Shown piece after piece: positions 38,485-47,716 of a DNA stretch of 64,000 nucleotides (within the stretch, counting starts at the first letter, position 1; every line of letters starts with the position of its first letter). This DNA is from Acetobacteraceae bacterium (GTDB lineage Bacteria; Pseudomonadota; Alphaproteobacteria; Acetobacterales; Acetobacteraceae). The position numbers and the translations under genes were made by a program. A model generated the notes under the pieces. It worked only from the letters and a program-made list of their open reading frames with translations, was not told the origin of the DNA and ran no database searches. The stretch is from assembly GCA_947371015.1 (NCBI GenBank), contig CANBNK010000001.1, forward strand, positions 1-64,000. Reading direction: 5' to 3'.

Positions 38485-39711
38485 ATGCTGCCGAAAGCCC
38501 TCCTGCCCCTGCTCGCCGTTCCCGGCACCAACGAGGCACCCCGCCTGGTGGTGGAAAGCTGGGCCGGCGACCAGCCGTTCTCCGGTTGGCTGGTGGACCG
38601 CAATCGCCAGGTGGTGGCACGGCTGCTGAACTTCCGCTTCCGCTTCATCGGCTTCGACCAGGAAGCCGAGACCAGCGCCGCCTTCCATTGCCTGCAACCC
38701 CAGCAGCTGCCGCCCGAGCCCGAGCCGGTGGCCCTGGCGCTGGACAGCCCGCGGCTGGAGCGGGAAGGCGACTGGGCACTGGTGGATGGCCGGCTGCACA
38801 GCCCGGGCACCGCCGGGAGCACACTGCGCTTCAGCACCACCGCGCCGCGCATCGGCCTGCGGTTCCAGACCTGGCCGAATGGCGGCATCGTCGAGGTCCG
38901 CCGCAATGGCGCCCTGCTGGCCGAGCTCGACCTCTACGGCACCACCGCCGGCCTGCCCACCGGCATGACGCTGGAGAATGACAGCGAGGCGCCCTGCGAG
39001 GTCAGCATCCTGGTCACCGGCCAACGCCACCCGCAGGCCGGCGCGGCCGAGGTGCTGCTGGCGGTGGTCACCGAACACAACGGCCCCGAGAGCCTGCCGC
39101 ACCCGGCCCCGCCGCTGCCGCCGTTGCTGGACGAGCCGGCCATCCTGCCGCCCTTCCTCGACTGGGTGGCCGCGCTGCAGCCGGATGGCGTGGCGTTGGA
39201 TATCGGCGGCCCGCCGGGGCGCAGCGAGGACCCGCGCCTGCTGCAACTGGACTGGCAGGCCTTCGACGCGCCGCACCTGCTGGCCGACCCCCTCAGGCTG
39301 CCATTCCGGGATGCCAGCCTGGACCTGGTGCATGCCAATGGTGTCATCAACCGCATCGCCGACCCGGCGCAGTTCGCGCGGGAAATCCACCGCGTGCTGA
39401 AGCCGGGTGGCTGGGCGCTGGTCAGTTCCATGCCGGGCGGCTGGTGGCGCCATGGCGGACCGCACCTGCTGGACCTGACCCCGGCAGCGCTGGGCATGAT
39501 GTTCGCGGCGTTCAGCGAATGCCACGTGCAAAGCGGCGGCGGGCTGGTCGACCGGACCTTGGCGATGATGGACTGGACCGGCAATGGCGCCGGGCGGAAG
39601 CCGCGCCTGCTGCAACGGCTACAGGCCGACCTGGAACGGTTCGAGGCTGACGCCAGCCCGGCGGCGCTCGCCTCGATGGCGCTGTGGAGCATCGCCCATG
39701 TGCGCAAGTAG
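38485..39711 (+). CDS. Methyltransferase with unrecognised N-terminal domain
   Basis: 408 residues from ATG 38485 (AAGGTG upstream); a start at 38416 would translate through the hairpin and is less likely. Residues about 235-360 form a small class I methyltransferase core: VALDIGGPPG, LADPLRLPFRDASLDLVHAN, FAREIHRVLKPGGWALVSSM. The N-terminal 200 residues are beta-rich (FRFIGFDQEAETSAAF, GGIVEVRRNGALLAELDLYG) and are not recognised. The glycine-poor motif I (DIGGPPG) is unusual. A glycan- or cell-surface-related role is possible but unsupported. Confidence 0.78.
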   Translation: MLPKALLPLLAVPGTNEAPRLVVESWAGDQPFSGWLVDRNRQVVARLLNFRFRFIGFDQEAETSAAFHCLQPQQLPPEPEPVALALDSPRLEREGDWALVDGRLHSPGTAGSTLRFSTTAPRIGLRFQTWPNGGIVEVRRNGALLAELDLYGTTAGLPTGMTLENDSEAPCEVSILVTGQRHPQAGAAEVLLAVVTEHNGPESLPHPAPPLPPLLDEPAILPPFLDWVAALQPDGVALDIGGPPGRSEDPRLLQLDWQAFDAPHLLADPLRLPFRDASLDLVHANGVINRIADPAQFAREIHRVLKPGGWALVSSMPGGWWRHGGPHLLDLTPAALGMMFAAFSECHVQSGGGLVDRTLAMMDWTGNGAGRKPRLLQRLQADLERFEADASPAALASMALWSIAHVRK

Positions 39712-39842
39712 CGCCGGCGGCCAAGCTGGTCAGGGGCATTCTCCAGGCCGGTGACGATGCCGGCCGACCCGGAACATGTGGCTAGTCAAGCTGCAGGAAC
39801 GGTTTCAACCGGGGGTGATCACGGCCAAACCGCCCTGGCGCT

Positions 39843-41279
39843 TCAAACCGCGGTGCCGCCCACGGTCAGGCCGGCCAGCTTCAGCGTCGGCTGGCCGACA
39901 CCCACCGGCACGCCCTGGCCGGACTTGCCGCAGGTGCCAACGCCCGGGTCCAGCGCCATGTCGTTGCCCAGCATGGCTACCTTGGTCAGGCTGTCCGGTC
40001 CATTGCCGATCAGTGTCGCGCCCTTCACCGGCGCGCCGATCTTGCCGTCCTCGATCAAATAGGCCTCTGAGGCCGAGAATACGAACTTGCCGCTGGTGAT
40101 ATCCACCTGGCCGCCGCCGAAATTCACCGCATAGAGCCCGCGCTTGACGCTGCGGATGATTTCTTCGGGGGCGTGGCCGCCGTTCAGCATCACGGTATTG
40201 GTCATGCGCGGCATCGGCGCATGGGCGTAGCTCTGGCGCCGGCCATTGCCGGTAGGCGCCACGCCCATCAGCCGGGCGTTCTGGCGGTCCTGCAGGAAGC
40301 CCACCAGCACGCCATCCTCGATCAGCACGGTGCGGTGGCTCGGCGTGCCCTCGTCATCCACGGTCAGCGAACCGCGGCGATCCGGCATGGTGCCGTCATC
40401 CACCACCGTCACGCCCTTGGCCGCGATCTGCTGGCCCAGCAGCCCGGAGAAGGCGCTGGTCTGCTTGCGGTTGAAGTCGCCCTCCAGCCCGTGGCCGATG
40501 GCTTCATGCAGCAGAATCCCGGGCCAGCCCGGGCCGAGCACCACTTCCATCTCCCCGGCCGGGGCCGGCACGCTGTCCAGGTTCACCAGCGCCTGGCGCA
40601 GCGCTTCCCGCGCCGCGCCCTGCCAGACCTCGGGCGCCACCACGCGGCTGTAGTCGAAGCGGCCGCCAAGCCCCTGGCTGCCGGTCTCCCGCCGGCCATC
40701 CTGCTCCACCACCACGGCCACGTTCAGCCGCACCAGCGGGCGGATATCGGCCACCCGGCTGCCATCCGCGCGCAGGATCTGCACCGCCTGCCATTCCCCG
40801 TGCAGGGACGCCATGACCTGCTTCACCCGGCTGTCGAGGCCGCGGGCATAGGCGTCGATCTCGCCGAGCATGCTGGTCTTGGCGGCGAACTCCATCAGCC
40901 CCAGCGGGTTCGCATCCGTGTACAGCCGCTGGTTGGTGGACTGCGGCGCCACATCGACCTTGCCGCTGTGGCCCTGCTGCACCGCCCGCACGGTGGCTCC
41001 GGCGCGGGCCAGCGCGGCCTCCGAGATCTCGCCGCTATGGGCATAGCCGGCGGCTTCCCCAGCCACCGCGCGCAGGCCGAAGCCGCGGCTGGTATCGAAG
41101 GCGGCGCCGCGGATACGGCCGTCATCCAGGCTGACCGACTCGCTTTCGCGGTACTCCAGGAACAGTTCACCATCGTCTGCGCCTGACAGTTCCCGCGCGA
41201 CCAGTCGCTCGGTCGCCGCCTGATCCATCTCGCTGAAGAACAGACGGTCGGTGGTGGCGATCGGGGTGTCGAGGGGCAT
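39843..41279 (-). CDS. tldD: Metalloprotease TldD
   Basis: Subunit of the TldD/TldE zinc protease that trims peptides such as microcin precursors. 478 residues. The zinc site is HEAIGHGLEGD (HExxxH, later ligand in the C-terminal domain); GGRFDYSRVVAPEVW and the ending DPGVGTCGKSGQGVPVGVGQ are diagnostic. Starts 11 bases after the PAS kinase stop, so probably co-transcribed. The TldE (PmbA) partner is not in the window. Confidence 0.95.
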   Translation of the reverse strand: MPLDTPIATTDRLFFSEMDQAATERLVARELSGADDGELFLEYRESESVSLDDGRIRGAAFDTSRGFGLRAVAGEAAGYAHSGEISEAALARAGATVRAVQQGHSGKVDVAPQSTNQRLYTDANPLGLMEFAAKTSMLGEIDAYARGLDSRVKQVMASLHGEWQAVQILRADGSRVADIRPLVRLNVAVVVEQDGRRETGSQGLGGRFDYSRVVAPEVWQGAAREALRQALVNLDSVPAPAGEMEVVLGPGWPGILLHEAIGHGLEGDFNRKQTSAFSGLLGQQIAAKGVTVVDDGTMPDRRGSLTVDDEGTPSHRTVLIEDGVLVGFLQDRQNARLMGVAPTGNGRRQSYAHAPMPRMTNTVMLNGGHAPEEIIRSVKRGLYAVNFGGGQVDITSGKFVFSASEAYLIEDGKIGAPVKGATLIGNGPDSLTKVAMLGNDMALDPGVGTCGKSGQGVPVGVGQPTLKLAGLTVGGTAV

Positions 41280-41290
41280 GGGTCAGGATC

Positions 41291-44200
41291 TCACGGAGCG
41301 AACAGGGATGGTGGGGTAGGGTCGGGCGCTGCGGGCAGCAGGCGTTCAGGCGGAAACCGCAGGATCGCGGTGGCACCCTGGCCCTCGCCGCTTTCCAGCG
41401 TCAGCGTCGCACCCTGGGCTTCCGCCAGGGCACGGGACAGATATAGGCCCAGCCCGCTGCCAGGGAAGCGCCGGGTCAGCGATTGGTCCAACTGGCTGAA
41501 CGGCTGGAACACCCGCGGCATGTCCTCGGCCCGCACGCCGATCCCGGTATCCGTCACCTTGATCACCAGCGCCCCATCGGCCGCCGGCGCCGCGGAGAGG
41601 GTGACGCTGCCCTCCGCCGGGGTGAACTTCACCGCGTTGGACAGCAAGTTCAGCAGCACCTGGCGCAGCCGCACCTCATCCGCCCGCAGCAGCGGCAGCG
41701 CATTGGCCAACTCCAGCCCCAGCCGGACCTGGCCGGCCGACGCCGCCGCGCGCATCACCCGCACCACGCTTTCGCACAGCGGCCGCAGTTCCACCTCGCC
41801 CTCGGCCACCTGGAAGCCGGTGGTCTCCGCCCGGGTCACGTCCAGGATGTCGTCGATCAGCGACAGCAGGTGGTGCCCGGCCTCGTGGATCGAGCCGAGA
41901 TACTCACGAGCGCGGACCGGGTCGGGCGCCGTCTGCAACGCCTCGGAGAAGCCGATCACGGCGTTCAGCGGCGTGCGCAGCTCATGCGTCATGGTTGCCA
42001 GGAAGCGGGACTTGGCCAGATTGGCCGCTTCCGCCGCGCCCCGCGCCGCTTCCAACTCGCCGCGCACGGCGCGGTCCTCGGTGACGTCGGTATAGGTCAG
42101 CACGAAGCCGCCATCCGGCGTCGGGTCGGAGACAACCTCGATGGTCTGGCCCGCCGGCCCGCTGCGGACATGCCGGTTGGGGTAAGCCGGGTCGAAGCGG
42201 CCGATGGTGCCCTCGGCACGCGCCAGGGCTTCGGCATCAGTGCCATAGACCCCCAACCTGGCCAAGCGGCGGATATAGTCGTGCAGGTGCAGCCCCACCA
42301 GCTCCGTGGCCTCGGGCACGCCCAACATGGCCCGCACCCGCGGATTGGCGGCGACGATCCGCCGGCCGGCGTCGAACAGCACGATGCCGTGGCGAATATT
42401 GTCCAGCATCACCCCCAGGATGGCGGCGCGGCTCTGCGCCACCGCCTCGGCCTCGGCCAGGCGGGTGATATCCGTGGAGGTGACGACGAAGCCGCCATCC
42501 GGCGTCGGGTCGGAGGTGACTTCCAGCACCCGGCCATCCCCGGTGGGGCGCACATGGCGGGCCGGCTTGCTGCGGTCCAGCGCAAGCGCCTGGGCGGCGA
42601 TGCCGGCGGCTTCCAGCGGCACCGCGCCCTTGTGCAGTTGCCCGGAGATCAGGTCGTCCAGCAGCACACCCGGCACCAGTTCGCCCGGCACATGGCCGCC
42701 CAGCCGGGCGGCCAGGGCATTGGCCGCAATCACCCGCCGGTCCGGCCCGTAGTAGCAGATGCCGTGGCGGATATTGTCCAGCATCACCTGCAGCACCGCG
42801 GCGCGGTGCCGCGCGGCGGTCTCGGCCGCCACCAGGTCGCTGATATCGCTGACCGTGACCACATAGCCGCCATCCGCGGTGGGGTCCGCGGTAAAGCTGA
42901 CCTTGGTGCCGTCCGGCCTGGTCCGGGTAACGCGCCGCGCGGACGTGATATCGGCGTGGACGCTGCCCAGCCAGGCGGCCTCATCCACTTCGCCACGCTC
43001 ATACAGCAGGCGCACGATATCCGGCTCATGCATGCCCACCAGGTCGATATCGGGCGGCAGGCCGTGCAGTTCCAGCGCCAGGCGGTTGGCGGTGACCAGG
43101 CGGCGGTCGCGGTCGTAGCGCACGATGCCGTGGCGCATGCTGTCCAGCATCAGTTGCAGCAACGCCGCGCGGTCACGCGACTGGGCCTCGCTGCGCGCCA
43201 GCGGGGTCACGTCGGTCAGCGTCATCACGAAGCCGCCATCCGGCGTCGGGTCGGAGCCGATCTCCAGCGTGCTGCCGTCCGGCCCCTGGCGCAGGTAGCG
43301 GGTAGGTCGGCTGCGATCCAGCGACAGCGCGACAGCGGCATGGTCCGCCTCGATCCCGCCGCGTTCCAACTGGGCGGCGACGATGTCCGCGAAGGTGGTG
43401 CCGGGTGCCGCTATCTCGCCGTACAGCCCGGCCAGCCGGGTGGCCAACGTATTGTGCTCCAGCAGCCGGTGCTCCCGGTCGAACAGCGCGATGCCATGGC
43501 GCATGCCGTCCATCATCACCTGTAACAGGTCGGCGCGGCGCTGCGCCTCGGCCCGCGCCTGGCTGAGTTCGGTGACGTCGCTATGGGTGATGATGAAGCC
43601 CCCATCCGGCGTCGGGTCGGAGCGGATTTCCAGCACATTGCCGCCCGGGAAGTTCACCACGGTGCGGTCCGGCTGGCTGCGGTCCAGCGCCAATTGGCGG
43701 CGCTTCTGCACCTCGCCCACCCGCCGCAGCGCCTGCTGTTCCTCAAGCAATTGCCTTAGGGTCCAGCCAATCCGCGAAGGGCCAGGCGGCGTGCCATTCA
43801 AGGTGCCGACCAGCGCGTTGGCCGCCACCAGCCGCTGGTCCTTGTCGTACAACGAAATGCCGTGGCGCATGGTGTTCATCATCACGGCCAGTGCCTCGGC
43901 ACGGCGGGCGGCCTCGGCCTGGGCTGCCAGCAGGGCGGTAATGTCGCTCCAGCCCAGCACGTAGCCACCATCCGGCATCGGGTTGACCGTGATATCCAGC
44001 ACCCGGCCCCGGCTGTCGGTGCGCTGGTAGCGCCGCGGCAGATGCCAGTCCCGCGCCAGATTCTCCGCCAGCAATGACTCGGCCGCCGCGCCGATGCCGA
44101 AGGCGCCCTGCTCGAACTGTAGCCGCAGCAACCGTACCATCTGCGTGCCCGGCACCATCTCATCCGCCGGCAGCCCGCAGTAATCGGCCGCCAACTCGTT

Positions 44201-47200
44201 GGCGGTCACCAGTATCCCGGCGGCGTCATACACCGCGATGCCGTGCTGCACATTGTCCAGCATGGCCTGCAACAGCCCAGCGCGTTGCTGCGCCTCGGCG
44301 CGGGCGCGCTCAAGTTCGGTGATGTCGGAATGGGTGATGACAAAGCCACCATCCGGCGTCGGGGCCGAGGCGACCTCGATGATGCTGCCGTTGGGCAGCG
44401 TGCGCAGGTAGCGGTGGTGCTGCGTGCGGTCCATCGCCTGCACGGCGTCATGCACGGTGGTAGCCTGGGGGTCCGGCCCGAACATGCCGTCGCGGTGCTG
44501 CTGCGCCAGCAACTCGTCCAGGCTGACGCTGTCGTAGCGCTGCAACTCCGGCAGGCCCATGCCTGGCCCAGCCAGCCGATTGGCCACGCGCAGCCGCCGG
44601 TCCGGCCCGTACAGCGCAATGCCGTGCTGGATGTTGTCCAGCATGGCCTGTTGCAGGTCGGCACGCTGCTGCGCTTCCTGCTGCGCCTTGCTCAGTGCCG
44701 TGATGTCGGAGATGCAGATGACGAAGCCGCCATCCTCGATCGGCTCCGAGGTGATCTCCATGATCCGGCCATCCGGCCAGTGCCGCAGGTGGCGGATCTG
44801 CTGCGTGCGGTCGAGCAGGATCAGGTCCCGCTCGGTGGTCGCCGCCGCAGGGTCGGGGCCGAACACGCCGGCATCACGCTGCGCCCGCACCAGTTCTGAA
44901 TAGGGCCGCCCGATCATCACCGTACCGGGCGCCAACCCACAGAGGTCACGGAACAGCGCATTGGCGGTGCGCAGCACCCGGTCCGGCCCATACATGGCAA
45001 TGCCGTGGCGCATGTGGTCCTGCATCACCTGCATGTCGCGGGCGCGCTGCGCCGCCTCGGCCTGGGCCCGGGCACGGGCGGTGACGTCACTGTAGGTGAT
45101 GACGAAGCCGCCTTCCGGCGTCGGGTCGGAGACGACCTCGATAACGCTGCCATCCGCCCGTTCGCGGGTGTAGCGGAAGGGCCGGCTGGTATCGCGCCTG
45201 CTGGCCAGGCCACGATGCCGGGCGGCCTCGGCGGCGTCGCCAAATTCGCCAACGGCGATCTGGGCCTCGATCATCTCCGCCAGCGTGGCGCCGGGGTGTT
45301 GCATTTCCTGTGGCAGGCCGGTCAGCCGGGCGGCCAGGGCATTAGCCACGATCAACCGCTGGTCCGGCCCGAACATGGCGATACCGTGGCGCATGTTGTC
45401 CAGCGCGGCCTGCAGCGTGGCGGCGCGGCGCGCTGCCTCGGCCTCGGCCCGGGCGCGGGCGGTGATGTCGCTGAAGGTGACGACGAAGCCGCCATCCGGG
45501 GTCGGGTCGGAGACCACCTCGATGATGCTGCCATTGGCGCGTTCGCGGATGAAGCGGAAGGGCTGGCTGGTATCCCGGCCGGCAGCCTGTTCCGCGTGGC
45601 GCTGTGCGGCGTCTCCGGTGCCGAATTCACCGGCCGCGGCCTGCGCCAGCACAATCTCGGCGAAGCTGGTCCCGGGGCGCTGGCGGTCCTCGGGCAGGCC
45701 GGTCAGCCGGGCGGCCAGGGCATTGGCCACGATCAACCGTTGGTCCGGCCCGAACATGGCGATGCCGTGGCGCATGTTGTCCAGCGCCGATTGCAGGATG
45801 CCAGCGCGCTGGCTGGCCTCGGCCTCGGCCCGGACCAGGGGGGTTATGTCCTGGTGGGAGATGATGAAGCCGCCATTGGGCATCGGGTCCGAGCGGACCT
45901 CCAGCAGGCGGCCATCCGCGGTGGGGCGGGTATGGCGTAGAGACTGGCCGCGGTCCTGGGCCAGGGCGCGATGGGTCAGTTCGGCGCTCAGGCCAGGGTC
46001 GCCGGTGGCATTGGCGGCCTGCTGGTCGCGCGTCAAATCCTCCAGCAGGGCGCCGGGCCGGATGACCCCGGGCGGCAGGCCGGCCATGGTCGCCGAAAGG
46101 GCGTTGCTGGCCACCACCCGATGGTCCGGCCCGAACAGCGTGATGCCCAACCGCATGTTGTCGATCAGCGCCTGCAAGGTGGCGGCCTGCTGACGTGCCT
46201 CGGCCTCGGCCTGGGCGCGGGCGGTGATGTCGATATAGGTGCGGACGAAGCCACCACCCGGCGTCGGGTCCGAAGCGATGTCCAGCACCGTGCCGTCCGG
46301 CCGGCGCCTGGTGTACCGATACGGCTTGTTCAGGTCGTGCTGGTCGGAGACGGCGATCAGCGCGCCGGTCTCCGCATCGGTGCCGAACTCGCCACGGGCG
46401 GTCTGCAACCGCCGCAATTCCAGCAGGTTGACCCCGGGGACCATGGCCTCCGGCGGTACCCCGACCAGCTGGGCTGCCAGGGCATTGGCGGTGATCAAGC
46501 GGCGGTCGGCGTCGAACAGCGCAATGCCATGCCGCATGCTGTCCAGCATCAATCGCAGCAGCGCGGCGCGCCCGGATGCTTCGGCCTGCGCCTGGTGCAG
46601 CGCGGTGATGTCCGCGACGACCTGCACATAGCCGCCATCCGGCGTCGGGGCGGAACGAACCTCGATGACGCTGCCATCAGCCCGCACCCGCTGGCGCAAG
46701 GTCGGCCCCTTGCCCAACGGGGTCAGGTTGGCGGCCACCAGCGCCTCGATATCACCCTTGCCGTAATAGCCGCCGATGGCGCGCCGGCGGGCCAGTTCCT
46801 CGCGATGTTCGCCCACCCGCAGGTCAACGCCGTTGAAGAAGCCTTGGCAGTAGCTGTTGAACAGCCGCAGCCGCATATCGGGCCCCATCACCATCACGCC
46901 CAGCGGCAACGCTTCCAGCACGCCATGCAGCAGGGCGGCGCGGCCGCGCGCCTCCTCCTCGGCGCGCTTCAGCGCGGTGATGTCACTGACTTCCACCAGC
47001 CAGCCGCCTTCCGCCACCGGCTGGCTTTCGAACTGCAGCACCCGGCCATTCGGCCGCTCGCGCTCATGCCGATGCGGCTTGGTGCGGTCGATGGTGGTCC
47101 GTTGGCCCAGCAAGGCGTCGGGGTCGGTATTGGCGAACTCGCCGCGCCGCGCCAATTCGCGCATCAAATCCGCGTAGCTGGTGCCCACGGGCAGCACGCC

Positions 47201-47716
47201 GCGCGCCAGGCCCAGCAGGCGTTCATAGCTGGCGTTGTTCAGCGCCAGCCTGTGGTCGGAATCATACACCGCCAGGCCGCCATGCAGCCGGTGCAGCACA
47301 TCCTCCAGCCGCCGCGCCAGGGTCTCGGCCTCCTGCCCGGCAGTGGCCAGGGCAGTGACCTCCGTGGCGATCTTGACGAAGCCGCCGCCCGGCAGCGGTA
47401 CGCTGCGCAGGTCCATCACCTGGCCATTCAGCTGGCGCACCAGCCGCTGCTGCGGCCGACCGCGTTCCAGCGCCAGGTAGGCCTGCACGAGCGCCTCGGG
47501 CGCCCCGTTGCCCAGCAGGCCCCGATGCGCCGCCCGCGACACCACCAGCGCCAGCGGCGTACCCACCGGCAGCCGGGCCGCTTCATCCCCCAGCGCCTGG
47601 CGCGCCACCGCATTGGCAAAAGTCAGCCGGCTATCCGCGTCGTAGCCCCAGACAGCAAAGGGCAGCGCCTCCAGCACCTGGTCCGGTTGCGGCACGTCGC
47701 CGGACTGGTCGTTCAT
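41291..47716 (-). CDS. Giant histidine kinase with about 15 tandem PAS modules
   Basis: 2141 residues from ATG 47716, which overlaps the ctaA stop (ATGA); frames extending further upstream run antisense-free through ctaA and are artefacts. Residues 1 to about 1890 are about 15 consecutive PAS modules of roughly 127 residues, each with an LDNMRHGI-type helix, an AN-A/G core and a closing strand such as PTPDGGFVVT then SDIT. HisKA follows: SRFLATMTHELRTPLNAVIG with H1911; then HATPase with NLLSNAVKF, DTGIG and GSGLGLYLS. No membrane span or signal peptide is seen, so it is probably cytoplasmic. No response regulator is adjacent. Confidence 0.93.
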   Translation of the reverse strand: MNDQSGDVPQPDQVLEALPFAVWGYDADSRLTFANAVARQALGDEAARLPVGTPLALVVSRAAHRGLLGNGAPEALVQAYLALERGRPQQRLVRQLNGQVMDLRSVPLPGGGFVKIATEVTALATAGQEAETLARRLEDVLHRLHGGLAVYDSDHRLALNNASYERLLGLARGVLPVGTSYADLMRELARRGEFANTDPDALLGQRTTIDRTKPHRHERERPNGRVLQFESQPVAEGGWLVEVSDITALKRAEEEARGRAALLHGVLEALPLGVMVMGPDMRLRLFNSYCQGFFNGVDLRVGEHREELARRRAIGGYYGKGDIEALVAANLTPLGKGPTLRQRVRADGSVIEVRSAPTPDGGYVQVVADITALHQAQAEASGRAALLRLMLDSMRHGIALFDADRRLITANALAAQLVGVPPEAMVPGVNLLELRRLQTARGEFGTDAETGALIAVSDQHDLNKPYRYTRRRPDGTVLDIASDPTPGGGFVRTYIDITARAQAEAEARQQAATLQALIDNMRLGITLFGPDHRVVASNALSATMAGLPPGVIRPGALLEDLTRDQQAANATGDPGLSAELTHRALAQDRGQSLRHTRPTADGRLLEVRSDPMPNGGFIISHQDITPLVRAEAEASQRAGILQSALDNMRHGIAMFGPDQRLIVANALAARLTGLPEDRQRPGTSFAEIVLAQAAAGEFGTGDAAQRHAEQAAGRDTSQPFRFIRERANGSIIEVVSDPTPDGGFVVTFSDITARARAEAEAARRAATLQAALDNMRHGIAMFGPDQRLIVANALAARLTGLPQEMQHPGATLAEMIEAQIAVGEFGDAAEAARHRGLASRRDTSRPFRYTRERADGSVIEVVSDPTPEGGFVITYSDVTARARAQAEAAQRARDMQVMQDHMRHGIAMYGPDRVLRTANALFRDLCGLAPGTVMIGRPYSELVRAQRDAGVFGPDPAAATTERDLILLDRTQQIRHLRHWPDGRIMEITSEPIEDGGFVICISDITALSKAQQEAQQRADLQQAMLDNIQHGIALYGPDRRLRVANRLAGPGMGLPELQRYDSVSLDELLAQQHRDGMFGPDPQATTVHDAVQAMDRTQHHRYLRTLPNGSIIEVASAPTPDGGFVITHSDITELERARAEAQQRAGLLQAMLDNVQHGIAVYDAAGILVTANELAADYCGLPADEMVPGTQMVRLLRLQFEQGAFGIGAAAESLLAENLARDWHLPRRYQRTDSRGRVLDITVNPMPDGGYVLGWSDITALLAAQAEAARRAEALAVMMNTMRHGISLYDKDQRLVAANALVGTLNGTPPGPSRIGWTLRQLLEEQQALRRVGEVQKRRQLALDRSQPDRTVVNFPGGNVLEIRSDPTPDGGFIITHSDVTELSQARAEAQRRADLLQVMMDGMRHGIALFDREHRLLEHNTLATRLAGLYGEIAAPGTTFADIVAAQLERGGIEADHAAVALSLDRSRPTRYLRQGPDGSTLEIGSDPTPDGGFVMTLTDVTPLARSEAQSRDRAALLQLMLDSMRHGIVRYDRDRRLVTANRLALELHGLPPDIDLVGMHEPDIVRLLYERGEVDEAAWLGSVHADITSARRVTRTRPDGTKVSFTADPTADGGYVVTVSDISDLVAAETAARHRAAVLQVMLDNIRHGICYYGPDRRVIAANALAARLGGHVPGELVPGVLLDDLISGQLHKGAVPLEAAGIAAQALALDRSKPARHVRPTGDGRVLEVTSDPTPDGGFVVTSTDITRLAEAEAVAQSRAAILGVMLDNIRHGIVLFDAGRRIVAANPRVRAMLGVPEATELVGLHLHDYIRRLARLGVYGTDAEALARAEGTIGRFDPAYPNRHVRSGPAGQTIEVVSDPTPDGGFVLTYTDVTEDRAVRGELEAARGAAEAANLAKSRFLATMTHELRTPLNAVIGFSEALQTAPDPVRAREYLGSIHEAGHHLLSLIDDILDVTRAETTGFQVAEGEVELRPLCESVVRVMRAAASAGQVRLGLELANALPLLRADEVRLRQVLLNLLSNAVKFTPAEGSVTLSAAPAADGALVIKVTDTGIGVRAEDMPRVFQPFSQLDQSLTRRFPGSGLGLYLSRALAEAQGATLTLESGEGQGATAILRFPPERLLPAAPDPTPPSLFAP
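45314..45802. repeat. Near-identical DNA between two adjacent PAS modules
   Basis: A stretch of about 95 bases starting near 45314 recurs from 45695 with only about three differences. The offset is exactly 381 bases (127 codons). It codes for the central part (roughly LDNMRHGIAMFGPDQRLIV then ANALAARLTGLP) of PAS modules 6 and 7. Other modules of the same gene are much more diverged at DNA level, so this pair arose or was homogenised recently. Confidence 0.8.

Noticed and set aside
41483-43525. Long plus-strand frame (680 codons) opposite the PAS kinase
   Set aside because: It is antisense to a gene with clear domains and is rich in His/Gln/Arg, the signature of shadow frames in GC-rich DNA.
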